Assembly: GCF_014205845.1 (NCBI RefSeq)
Contig: NZ_JACHCR010000006.1
Coordinates: 124,001-188,000, forward strand
Length of the DNA: 64,000 bases
Source of the DNA: Mucilaginibacter cryoferens
GTDB taxonomy: Bacteria > Bacteroidota > Bacteroidia > Sphingobacteriales > Sphingobacteriaceae
Direction of reading: 5' to 3'
A program made the translations under genes and the position numbers. The notes under the pieces are model-generated. The model did not search any database. It worked only from the letters and a program-made list of their open reading frames with translations, and was not told where the DNA came from. Below, piece by piece: positions 53,820-62,422 of the stretch (its first letter is position 1; each line of letters opens with the position of its first letter).

Positions 53820-54722
53820 TTAGTGTACAGCGAAGGCTTTTACAAAAGTTCCGCTGGCATTAAATACAATTACGTATTTGGTACTGTTTGAGGTGATCTC
53901 TACATCGTACCCGGTTATAACACTGTTAACACTGTGCGAGAATGCTTTATCAAAAACATAACCCGGATAGCTGGTTGTTAAATAAGTGGTAATGGCTGCA
54001 GGCAGGTTGGCTGCCGTTACCGCGGTATGTTTACCCACGTGCCTATCAATCTCCGTGCGTTTTATGAGTGTACCAGAAGCTTTAATGGCGGTTGCAAATA
54101 AGCCATTGTTTTTACTGATCAGCACATAAGCGCTATCGGGGGTTATAGAAGCATGCAATAATGTATCTGTTGGATAGGTAGTTTTAAAGTAGCTGCTTAC
54201 TGCTGTTGGCAGGGCCGATATAGCAATGGTATCGCGGTGTTGTCCATCACGATTATCAAACGGACCACCGTGGTGCCATCCCGGGCCCACCAGGTCGCGA
54301 CCTTCTTTTTGTTCTAACGTACTTACAAATACGCCTGCCGCCGTAAATTTTAAGCCAATTAATGCGTTATTGTATTTAATTACAACAATGTAGTTGATTA
54401 CCGTTTTGGCGCTGTCAATAATTGAATAGGCCTTTTTTAAAGTATAACCGCTGTAGTTTGCCGTTAAATAGGTACCAACGGCTGTTGGTAAAGCGCTAAA
54501 AGCAACGCTATCTGTTTTGTCGTGATGGCCAAAGCAACCTACCATGTATACCGTATCTGTAGTGCCCGATGCTAAGCTGATTGCAATTGCGCCGGTTGAT
54601 GTAATGGTAGACGACGATGTGGTGGTAGAGGCTGATTTGGATGCACTTTCTTTTTTACATGATGTAAATCCAATCATGGCTGCCAGCACCAGCAGCCAGG
54701 GTTGAGTAAATTTCTTTTTCAT
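53820..54722 (-). CDS. Lipoprotein with three PepSY-like repeats
   Basis: A 300-residue lipoprotein (lipobox FTSC, Cys22) followed by a Ser/Thr-rich linker to about residue 45. Three repeats of roughly 70-80 residues begin with SVAFSALPTAVGTYLTANYSGYT, TIAISALPTAVSSYFKTTYP and AVTAANLPAAITTYLTTSYPGY. Each resembles the PepSY-like putative beta-lactamase-inhibitor-like domain of Bacteroidota (PF11396 type). A His-rich stretch (GWHHGG, near residue 150) separates the first two. PepSY domains often inhibit or anchor secreted proteins; here it is beside a pepsin-like lipoprotein on the same strand, 135 bases apart. Confidence 0.75.
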   Translation of the reverse strand: MKKKFTQPWLLVLAAMIGFTSCKKESASKSASTTTSSSTITSTGAIAISLASGTTDTVYMVGCFGHHDKTDSVAFSALPTAVGTYLTANYSGYTLKKAYSIIDSAKTVINYIVVIKYNNALIGLKFTAAGVFVSTLEQKEGRDLVGPGWHHGGPFDNRDGQHRDTIAISALPTAVSSYFKTTYPTDTLLHASITPDSAYVLISKNNGLFATAIKASGTLIKRTEIDRHVGKHTAVTAANLPAAITTYLTTSYPGYVFDKAFSHSVNSVITGYDVEITSNSTKYVIVFNASGTFVKAFAVH

Positions 54723-54857
54723 CTGAGTGATTTTAATTGATAATTATTGCCTGCCATTATGGTAAGGCTTTGTTATCTAAAATTAGGTCAGGTGGTGCGG
54801 GATATAAACGATGTGTCGATAAACGGCGGTTTTAAATCGACGGACGAAATCTTTCTT

Positions 54858-55946
54858 TTAGTTGTTTTTCAAGCCAATTTGGTGGTTACCGTAATCTGTT
54901 AAAAACTCATTGTAAATAAAAAAGTCTAAACTGAAAATTGTACGGTAATCCTGCGTATTGTTTGGGTTTTGTACTTCGGTAAGGTTGCCGGTATTTGTTG
55001 TAACATAGGTATAGGTAAAACCCTGGTTAGTTGTTAAAGTAACGGTAGTATTGGTTGGTAAGGCGCCAACTGATGCCAGCCTGTTCTCTATAGTAGTTAC
55101 CGATGGTGTGCCTGTATCAAAAAGTAACTCTGCCGAAATGGTTTGCCCGTTATAAGTTATAGTGCCAGGTATATTGGGCGAGTACCCGTAAATACCTTGT
55201 TGCGATAAAGTATGCATAATAAAGCCCGACGATTTAAGATCGGCACTTGTTAAACCAACAGTAAGCAGGCTGGCGGTATAGGTAGGACTAGTAAGAAAAT
55301 TTGCAATATTTAAGGTTGTAAGTTTAAACCCACTGGTTAGCCCTGTACCGTATGTGTAAAATCTTAAGGGACTTGAGATAGTTGTGATGGTACTGCTTAA
55401 GCCTGGTCCCACGCCAAAAACATCGGCCGAATGGGCGGCTAACTGGTTTTTCTTACTATCAACTATTTTATAGTATAAAAAAAAAGGAACACGTTTTAGA
55501 TCCATGCTGCCCAACGAGTTGCCTACCGTAACGTTGGCGTAGGCAAGGTTGCCATATTCTATTGTGGTGCCGGTTGCATCCCCATAGCTTATGGTAGATG
55601 TTTTTGAGGTTATAGTAATGCCATTCACCACGGTAGAGTCGCCGGTAACCTGTATGCCTGCAGATGTGATCATAGATGCCGGTATAATGCCGGTAGCATC
55701 CATTGTCATCCCGGGTGAGCCTGTATCAAAAATACTACCATAATTTACAGTTTGCGTACCTATTTTGGTGATGGCTATAAGTACTCTTTTATCTACACCG
55801 CTTGCATATTCATACAAGCCCAGGGATACAGGCGTTGCATTTACAACAGGCGTTACAGTTTTATCTTTTTTGCAGGATGTAAAAGGTATAATAAGCAACA
55901 GACAGCCAATAAGCCGCGGTTGAAAAAGTAAATGTTTAACTTTCAT
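54858..55946 (-). CDS. Pepsin-like (two DTG motifs) aspartic peptidase lipoprotein
   Basis: A 362-residue lipoprotein (lipobox FTSC, Cys25). Two aspartic-protease active-site motifs are visible: SIFDTGSPG (Asp74) and LLFDTGTPS (Asp277), about 200 residues apart, as in the two lobes of family A1 pepsins. Between them, STISYGDATGTTIEYGNLAYANVTVG (Tyr121) matches the pepsin flap region in order and spacing, and DVFGVGPGLS (175-184) resembles the GILGLG-type segment. I infer an A1-like peptidase or a relative attached to a membrane. Bacterial pepsins are uncommon. The alternative is a retropepsin-fold duplication with another role. Confidence 0.7.
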   Translation of the reverse strand: MKVKHLLFQPRLIGCLLLIIPFTSCKKDKTVTPVVNATPVSLGLYEYASGVDKRVLIAITKIGTQTVNYGSIFDTGSPGMTMDATGIIPASMITSAGIQVTGDSTVVNGITITSKTSTISYGDATGTTIEYGNLAYANVTVGNSLGSMDLKRVPFFLYYKIVDSKKNQLAAHSADVFGVGPGLSSTITTISSPLRFYTYGTGLTSGFKLTTLNIANFLTSPTYTASLLTVGLTSADLKSSGFIMHTLSQQGIYGYSPNIPGTITYNGQTISAELLFDTGTPSVTTIENRLASVGALPTNTTVTLTTNQGFTYTYVTTNTGNLTEVQNPNNTQDYRTIFSLDFFIYNEFLTDYGNHQIGLKNN

Positions 55947-56086
55947 ATATAAGCTATATACGGGTATTAAAGATATTGGGTTGGCTAATATTAAAATAGA
56001 TTAAGGCCATGTGTTTTACCCAATCAAAAGTATAATATAATTAAGCTAAAAGATATATGAATCGACAAACGGGGCAATTGAGTCGA

Positions 56087-56707
56087 TTAATTACACCTGT
56101 TTAAACCGTCGAGGCTTGAAGCATCGGAAGGTTTAATAATGAGGGCTCTTTCAAATAATGGTTTGGCATCTGCTTTTCTGCCTGCCATCAGATCGCTCCA
56201 GGCCAGCATGTGGTTACCATCATAATCAAAAGGATAAAGTGCTATTACTACCTTAAAACAGCGTATGGCCGCATCATATTGTTTACGGTTGTAATAAATT
56301 ACCCCGGCCCAGTAGTTAGCCTGTGTGTTTTGCGGATCGATCTTTAAAATAGCCAGGTATTGTTCAATTACTTTATCCCAGCTTTGTAAAAACGATAAAG
56401 GTTTTATATAACCAAATTTAGCTTCTATTGAACCCGGTTTAAGGCCAATGGCCTTCTGATAATACGATTGGGACGAGGTGTAATTTTTACTGAGATAATG
56501 TAGCCAGCCCAAACGGATATTAAGCTCGTAATTGTTATCGGAGTAGTAGGGCGCAATATCGCTGATGGCAGCAACATAATTTTTGTTCTGTTCGTTGGCG
56601 TAACTGTTACGAAAAGCTTTTTGCAGCACCGAGTTGGTTTGCGCCTGTAGCTTAAATACAAGTAAAATTAAAAATGCTGCTATAAACGTTCTCTTTAAAA
56701 TTTCCAT
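56087..56707 (-). CDS. Secreted TPR-repeat protein (operon gene 6)
   Basis: A 206-residue protein with a signal peptide (to LQAQ) and several tetratricopeptide repeats (NYELNIRLGWLHYLSKNYTSSQSYYQKAIGLKP, QANYWAGVIYYNRKQYDAAIRCFKVVIALYP, LMAGRKADAKPLFERALIIKP). It is a likely periplasmic scaffold. Its start overlaps the end of the TPR/barrel gene by 13 bases, placing it as the last gene of the six-gene unit. Confidence 0.82.
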   Translation of the reverse strand: MEILKRTFIAAFLILLVFKLQAQTNSVLQKAFRNSYANEQNKNYVAAISDIAPYYSDNNYELNIRLGWLHYLSKNYTSSQSYYQKAIGLKPGSIEAKFGYIKPLSFLQSWDKVIEQYLAILKIDPQNTQANYWAGVIYYNRKQYDAAIRCFKVVIALYPFDYDGNHMLAWSDLMAGRKADAKPLFERALIIKPSDASSLDGLNRCN

Positions 56708-57873
56708 ATTATCCCTAACGTAACAGAATTTTGATTATAATTTGAATTATGGTAAATGTCCGTTTTCTTTTCATAAGAATAGTTTACATTCAACAAGGCC
56801 TGGGGGCTTAGCTGGAAAAAAGCGGTTTCGCCACATTTAAATTTGGTTGGATCGATAGAGTTGTAAACGTAAAGCCCATCGGTATCCAAATAATCGTCAA
56901 GATTACCAAAAGTTGCCGAAGTTTCAAGCCAGGTTTTGTTTAATACTTTAAAACCGATGGTTTGGTTGTAAATAAAAGTATTTACACCGCTTAAATTTAA
57001 AACCGATGCCCGGCTTGTGGTATATAAATTAAGGTTACCCAATGGATAGAAATCTAATTTGGCGTTATATTGTTTTAAAGTTTTATCAATCATACGCCCA
57101 AAATCCATGTCGCCTTGTAAATCAACATAGCGGGTAGTATACTTTATTCCCAATAACCCCAGGTTACTAATGCTAATATTACTGCGGTAACTGGTATGCA
57201 GGTAGTGATAAGAACCAATGAGACTGACATCCTTATTTAGCGCGAATTTAATTTTGGCAAAATACTCAGACTGTCTATCGGTATGCCCAATTTGGTTTTT
57301 ATGATCTATATAGCCCCCTCTCAATATATTTTGCTTAAAAAATATAACAGATTGCTCCAATTGCAAACGCCATGACAGGCGATTGCTCAAGCCAAAACGT
57401 TCAAAAAAACCATTGTCGCGTTGGTCGTTATTGGGCAATTTTATCCCGGTTTCCAAGCCGGCATCTATAAAACCAAAGGGCGAAAGTTTTACTGATTTCA
57501 GCGTTTCTTTATCCAGGTAACCGGCGTGGTACGATGCAGCCAGATTGTTATTGAGATAGTTGTTGCAGTAATAAGCATATAGCCGTGCCGTGGAGTTAGT
57601 GGGCTCCTGGTCTAAAACCTGGCTAAACTGGTCATTGGCGGCTTTGTAATTGCCGGTTACCATATAGGCATAGCCAATTTTAAAGCGTAAAAAAGATGGG
57701 GCTATGCTATCGGCTATACATTTATTCCCAAAAATGATCAACTGCTTCCAGTCGCCGGCATTGTACAGTTGCTCGGCGGTGCTATCGGCCAGGGCAACTT
57801 TGCTTTCCTGCGCCCGGGCAGTAAGAGCAAGAAATATTAAAGCGAAAATTGCAATTAGTTTTCTGTACTCCAT
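56695..57873 (-). CDS. TPR and outer-membrane beta-barrel protein (operon gene 5)
   Basis: A 392-residue protein with a signal peptide (to ARAQ). Residues about 25-130 hold TPR-like helices (FLRFKIGYAYMVTGNYKAANDQFSQVLDQEP). From about 130 to the end, alternating beta-strands (FGFIDAGLETGIKL, SNRLSWRLQLEQSVIFF, YFAKIKFALNKDVSLIGSYHY) end in GIIWKF, with the C-terminal Phe of an outer-membrane barrel. The layout resembles YaiO-type proteins. It overlaps the preceding gene by 19 bases and the following one by 13. An export or anchoring role for the operon product is a guess. Confidence 0.75.
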   Translation of the reverse strand: MEYRKLIAIFALIFLALTARAQESKVALADSTAEQLYNAGDWKQLIIFGNKCIADSIAPSFLRFKIGYAYMVTGNYKAANDQFSQVLDQEPTNSTARLYAYYCNNYLNNNLAASYHAGYLDKETLKSVKLSPFGFIDAGLETGIKLPNNDQRDNGFFERFGLSNRLSWRLQLEQSVIFFKQNILRGGYIDHKNQIGHTDRQSEYFAKIKFALNKDVSLIGSYHYLHTSYRSNISISNLGLLGIKYTTRYVDLQGDMDFGRMIDKTLKQYNAKLDFYPLGNLNLYTTSRASVLNLSGVNTFIYNQTIGFKVLNKTWLETSATFGNLDDYLDTDGLYVYNSIDPTKFKCGETAFFQLSPQALLNVNYSYEKKTDIYHNSNYNQNSVTLGIIWKF

Positions 57874-60005
57874 TGTGCTTTAATGTGGCTGCCGTTAATA
57901 TTTATGCTGATGGTTTGTAAACTACCATGATCAATACAAATTGTAGAATCCATCAACTGCTTATTGTTTCTTTTATCGAATTGTTTTGAATTGATACTTA
58001 ATCCGTTTTTTTGAACCAAGTTACTACTTTGGTATCCAATGCTAATAAACTTGTAAAATGGTGCCACCAAATCCTGTAACAAAAGCAACACTTTGTTTTG
58101 GGATAAATGTACCGCAAATTCGTCGTTCACCTCAAGTTCTTCGGCATCGTTAAAAATAACTTTATAAGCCGCCAGGTAAAAATAGTAAAGCATTGATTTT
58201 TTGTCGCCATAAAAACTGGTAAAATAAAACATAACACCATTATTGATATAGTAAGCGGCGGCTCCCGTGGTTTTACTGTAAATACCACATTGACCTAAAG
58301 TATCTTTAAAAACTTCCCATTCTTCAGTGTTCCCGTTTTCTTGCGTTAAGCGGGCCGTATAACCCGGTTGCAGGTCGAACGCTTTTTTTATACCTGCGTT
58401 AACTTCCGGATTGCCTACCAGTTCACCTTCTGCAGGGATGGTGTAGCTTTGCAGGCTGTTTTTATTTCCCTTACGGCTAAAATACCAGGCAAACGGATAC
58501 CTCAACGTTTTAGATCCAATATAAGGCGTTGCCTGTAGCTGAAAATGCAAATGCGGCTCTGGCGAACGGCCGGAATTGCCGCACAATGCTAACAGGTCGC
58601 CCTGCTTTACAATATCTCCGGGTTTTACTTTAGCAGAGTTTTTTTTGAGGTGCGATACTTTGGAGTACAAACCAATGGCATGTTTGATCACCACGGTGTT
58701 GCCCCAGTTTTCTTTAAGGTTTTCTTTGCCAATGGGGTTATCTTCTAAATGGTTAACCACCAATTCTACAACACCATCGCCGCAGGCTAAAACAGGTTTA
58801 TTAAAACAGTAAAAATTTTCGGGTTGGGTGCCGGGATATTGATAGGTTTTTTGTTCATCATCATAGATCATAAAATCCAGCGCCTCACTCCAATCGCCTT
58901 TGTGTGTGATACTGCCATTATAGCCCTGGGTAACTGTCCAATAGCCCATAAAAGGGAGGTTGAGTTTTAGGTATTTGAGATCGTTGAGCCTGTTTTGCTG
59001 GTTCAAAAACTGGTAAAGGTTTCTTTCGGGCGAGTAATGTTGTACCTGGGTTAGCTGTAATTTGCCGGTAGACTTGCGTAACGTTAAAAAATATAACAGG
59101 CTTATATTCACCATACAAAACGGTAACGAAAAAATGGGCAATGCATGTACCGACATAAAACCTGTAAGCGCATTGATGAAAATAAACACCACCGGAATAC
59201 ACAATACTGCCAGTAAATAGGAGCGAAGTGAGGGGATGGTGAAAAAACTGCCCATAGCTACAGAAACCATCATAACATTTGCCCCTAAATGATAGTAGCT
59301 GATGCCTTCGGGATAAACATAAATTACCGAATTAAGTAAACAGGCCCCTATAAAACTAATAACAAGCAGGCTAAATGCTATGCGCGAATGGATAAATAAT
59401 CCCAGGCTCATGAGCATACCCACAATAATATTATGCTGAAACAAAACCGCGCTAAGCGCCCTGAAAAACAGGCTTACATATTTGGGGAGCGCTACCGCGA
59501 AATAGCCTTCTACCCCGGCCAGGTGCCCGGGACCATTATAAATTTCTTCTAACAGGTAGCTGCTTTTCTGTTGCAGGCCCATTGCAAAAATGCTGTTTGC
59601 AGCCAAAAGTACCATCCAAAATACAAGAATAAAAGGGAGGGACAACATGGGTAGTCCCCGCTTTCCCAGGCGTTGGGAAAGCAGGATGGATGCCACTATT
59701 ACCATACCACAAGTTACCACCAGCCATAGTACAAATAGGAGGTTTACGTGATAGAATGCCCCAAAAGCTATCCCCAATAATAAGCTGTTAAAGCTGTAAA
59801 TGCCTGTTTGCAGGTCGTCGCCATAAAATTTCAGCAGGCGGCAAATTACCTGCGAAAATAAAACGCAACCCAGGCCTGCAAAGCCTGATGCAGGGTTAAA
59901 AAAGGAAACCAGCATTAAAATAAGGCCCAATACCCGGTTCTGCGAAAAAAACAGAACGGAATAGGAATTAATGACCGATTTTATAAATGCTGAAATTTGC
60001 TTCAC
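57855..60005 (-). CDS. Urea transporter fused to M23 peptidase (operon gene 4)
   Basis: A 716-residue fusion. Residues 1-310 are a urea-transporter (UT) domain with about ten membrane segments; the NPASGFAGLGCVLF (about 37-50), IYSFNSLLLGIAFG (69-82) and FFRALSAVLFQHNIIVGMLMSLGLF (180-204) segments match UT repeats. Residues about 355-500 are a zinc metallopeptidase of family M23 (LytM): ITHKGDWSEALDF gives His368 and Asp377, and GRSPEPHLHFQL gives His485 and His487. A beta-rich tail follows. The start is GTG, directly after the TAG of the decarboxylase gene. M23 enzymes cut peptidoglycan cross-bridges; a link to urea is not known to me. Confidence 0.83.
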   Translation of the reverse strand: MKQISAFIKSVINSYSVLFFSQNRVLGLILMLVSFFNPASGFAGLGCVLFSQVICRLLKFYGDDLQTGIYSFNSLLLGIAFGAFYHVNLLFVLWLVVTCGMVIVASILLSQRLGKRGLPMLSLPFILVFWMVLLAANSIFAMGLQQKSSYLLEEIYNGPGHLAGVEGYFAVALPKYVSLFFRALSAVLFQHNIIVGMLMSLGLFIHSRIAFSLLVISFIGACLLNSVIYVYPEGISYYHLGANVMMVSVAMGSFFTIPSLRSYLLAVLCIPVVFIFINALTGFMSVHALPIFSLPFCMVNISLLYFLTLRKSTGKLQLTQVQHYSPERNLYQFLNQQNRLNDLKYLKLNLPFMGYWTVTQGYNGSITHKGDWSEALDFMIYDDEQKTYQYPGTQPENFYCFNKPVLACGDGVVELVVNHLEDNPIGKENLKENWGNTVVIKHAIGLYSKVSHLKKNSAKVKPGDIVKQGDLLALCGNSGRSPEPHLHFQLQATPYIGSKTLRYPFAWYFSRKGNKNSLQSYTIPAEGELVGNPEVNAGIKKAFDLQPGYTARLTQENGNTEEWEVFKDTLGQCGIYSKTTGAAAYYINNGVMFYFTSFYGDKKSMLYYFYLAAYKVIFNDAEELEVNDEFAVHLSQNKVLLLLQDLVAPFYKFISIGYQSSNLVQKNGLSINSKQFDKRNNKQLMDSTICIDHGSLQTISININGSHIKAQWSTEN

Positions 60006-61358
60006 CTATTTTGCTTTTAAATGAGTGGGAACAAACTCTGGCTCCTCGGTATATTGAAGTGTTTCGCTGGTACGGATTACGTGGGTACGCTGCTGCTCAT
60101 CAATTAGTACCACTGTAGGCCGCAGCGTTATAAACTGCATCCACTGCGTCATATTATAAGCGCCAACTTTATGCACCACTACCTGGTCGCCCGGACTAAG
60201 CGGCGGCAGGTTAATGCTTTCTCTTATCACATCTATATTCATACACAGCGGGCCGTATATCACCATATTTTCGCTATGGGGTACAAAATCCTGCGCGGGG
60301 CTTATCTGGTGCTCGTACCAAAAGGAGGTAAATAAAATGTTCACCCCAAAATCTACAATAGTAGCCCGTTTACCGCTGCTCAGGCGTTTGTTTGCAATTA
60401 CGGTACCTAACAGGTATCCGGCATCATCTATCAGTACGCGTCCGCTTTCCAGTATCAGTGAAGGGAGATCTGTGTTGGCAAAGCCATAGTTGAGCAGGGT
60501 AGAGGTAATTACCTCTGCAAAATCATCTATAGATGGCACGGTATCATTCCCCGGCAAATAAGCACCCTTTAGGGTATTGGTTGATGGAAAACCACCGCCC
60601 ATATCAATGTACTCTATTTTATGGTTACATTGAGTTTGGCAGCGTATGGCCAGATCGCATAATTTGGTAGCGGCAATGCCATAGGCGGCTGTAGTGAGCA
60701 TATAAGTGCCTATATGGCAATGCAACCCAGCTAATTGCAGCTTGCCAGAGTTTACTACCTTGGTTAAAGCAGTCCAGGCTTCGCCGTTCTCGTAATTAAA
60801 GCCAAAGCGGTCCCAAAGCGGATAAACACCGGTATCCATATTTACACGGATAGCTACGCGGGGTTTGTTAGCCAAATTATTGCTTAAGGTAAGCAGCTGG
60901 TTTAATTCTTCAAAATGATCTATATGAATGAGCGAATCGTTTTCGATAGCCATTTGCAACTCATCATTTGTTTTGCCCGGGCCGTTAAAAATGATCTTAT
61001 TGCCTGGTACACCGTTGCCTAAAGCCTTACGGTATTCGAAACCGGATACTACCTCGGCCCAACTGCCCTCCTGGTGAAATACCTGGCAAATGGCGTTCAA
61101 ATAATTGGTTTTATAACTCCATGCAAACTGTACTTTAGGGTAGCGGGTACTAAATGCCCGGTATGCAGAGCGGTAGTTTTTACGGATCTGCCTTTCTGAT
61201 AATACAAATACCGGCGAACCATAAGTTTCTATCAGACTTTTAACAGATATGCCATCAATGTTTTTAACAGGCTGTACACCGGTGCGGGTGCCAAACTTGT
61301 TCATCACCCCGGCGTGGAGTTTTTTTATATATGGTTTTTCGTATTGCAGCTTTTCCAT
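60006..61358 (-). CDS. Fold-type III PLP-dependent decarboxylase, LysA-like (operon gene 3)
   Basis: A 450-residue cytoplasmic enzyme of the diaminopimelate/ornithine decarboxylase family. The N-terminal alanine-racemase-type barrel shows FAWSYKTN with the PLP lysine Lys83, HCHIGTY (His213, His215), the phosphate-binding GGGFP (254-258) and ILESGRVL (Glu304). The C-terminal domain has GPLCMNIDVI with Cys372 and Asp376 and VGAYNMTQ (Tyr401). The residue set indicates decarboxylation, but CMNID replaces the CES(G/S)D usual in DAP decarboxylase, so the substrate is probably different. The next gene starts at the very next base; the ATP-grasp gene ends 11 bases upstream. Confidence 0.85.
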   Translation of the reverse strand: MEKLQYEKPYIKKLHAGVMNKFGTRTGVQPVKNIDGISVKSLIETYGSPVFVLSERQIRKNYRSAYRAFSTRYPKVQFAWSYKTNYLNAICQVFHQEGSWAEVVSGFEYRKALGNGVPGNKIIFNGPGKTNDELQMAIENDSLIHIDHFEELNQLLTLSNNLANKPRVAIRVNMDTGVYPLWDRFGFNYENGEAWTALTKVVNSGKLQLAGLHCHIGTYMLTTAAYGIAATKLCDLAIRCQTQCNHKIEYIDMGGGFPSTNTLKGAYLPGNDTVPSIDDFAEVITSTLLNYGFANTDLPSLILESGRVLIDDAGYLLGTVIANKRLSSGKRATIVDFGVNILFTSFWYEHQISPAQDFVPHSENMVIYGPLCMNIDVIRESINLPPLSPGDQVVVHKVGAYNMTQWMQFITLRPTVVLIDEQQRTHVIRTSETLQYTEEPEFVPTHLKAK

Positions 61359-61369
61359 TGTTATTCGGG

Positions 61370-62422
61370 TTATAATTCGCCAAATACCGAGATCTGCTGA
61401 AAATCGCTGATATCGGCAATATGGTCCCAGGAGTAACGCACAAATAATTTACCGGCCTGGTAATCATCATATGGTTCAACAGGGTTGCCTAAGGCCATTT
61501 TTACCAGTGCCTCAGGCTGGTTTTGCCCGGCGGCAACTGTTAAATATACCCATGCCGGAAACCTTGGGTTTACCTCCAAAATATATAAATGTCCTTCGGC
61601 ATCGTTCATAATCTCCATCTCGTAACCGCCTTTCCAGTTGGTTGCTTTTGCAAAATTATTGGCCAGTGTTATTAACTTATCATCTTTTATAGTTACGCCT
61701 GCCCAGGCTTTGCCCTTATCGGTTATATAAAGCTTACGCATGGCCACAATGCTTGTATTACCGCCCGTGCCATTGCCAAGGGCCGCTATATTTATTTCGG
61801 TACCTTTTATGTATTGCTGGGCAATTACCGGTACCCCCCAGGCGGCGTTTAACTGGTGGAAGGCTTTAATTGCCTGATCTATACTATAAACAACATAGGC
61901 CTCATAAAACTTACCTTTTATTACCATAGGGAAGTTAAATTCATCGGCGGCTTTTTTTAAATCATCGGCGTGGTACAATTTATGATCGGCAGGTACATAA
62001 AGACCATGCTGATCGCCAAAATCCTTCAAATTTACCTTATCCCGCAAGGCCAGTTGTTGGTGCGATGGTAAATAGCTGGCAATTCCCATTTGCTTTAACT
62101 GCGACGCTATTTTTATGAAATTAAACAGCTCCGAATCAAAATTAGGAATTATAAGATCCAGGTTTTCCTGTTGATGGATGTAGGCTAAGCGTTCAAGCAA
62201 TGCCGCCGTTCCTTCGGTTGGATAGGGGATCAGGTATGTTTTATTTACGTGGTGGCGCAGGTAAATGCCAGGTTCTAATGACTCGTATGATAAACCTATA
62301 ATTCTTAGCCCATCCCCAAAACTCTCTTTTAAAGAACGGATAACCGCCATGCCCGGTCCGGGGTTATCATTGGCATTAAGCCCGGTAACGGCAATACATA
62401 AATTTGCGTACTGGTTTGCCAT
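61370..62422 (-). CDS. ATP-grasp ligase (operon gene 2)
   Basis: A 350-residue cytoplasmic protein. The N-terminal Rossmann-like part (LCIAVTGLNANDNPGPGMAVIRSL) and central ATP-grasp domain (NFPMVIKGKFYEAYVV, VPVIAQQYIKGTEINIAALG) resemble carboxylate-amine ligases of the CarB/PylC-like group. The catalytic loop GGYEMEIMNDAEGHLYILEVNPRFP supplies the Mg-binding Glu and Asn residues. It should join a carboxylate to an amine or similar nucleophile with ATP use. It overlaps the PqqD-like gene by one base (TAATG), suggesting tight coupling. The substrates are unknown. Confidence 0.83.
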   Translation of the reverse strand: MANQYANLCIAVTGLNANDNPGPGMAVIRSLKESFGDGLRIIGLSYESLEPGIYLRHHVNKTYLIPYPTEGTAALLERLAYIHQQENLDLIIPNFDSELFNFIKIASQLKQMGIASYLPSHQQLALRDKVNLKDFGDQHGLYVPADHKLYHADDLKKAADEFNFPMVIKGKFYEAYVVYSIDQAIKAFHQLNAAWGVPVIAQQYIKGTEINIAALGNGTGGNTSIVAMRKLYITDKGKAWAGVTIKDDKLITLANNFAKATNWKGGYEMEIMNDAEGHLYILEVNPRFPAWVYLTVAAGQNQPEALVKMALGNPVEPYDDYQAGKLFVRYSWDHIADISDFQQISVFGEL

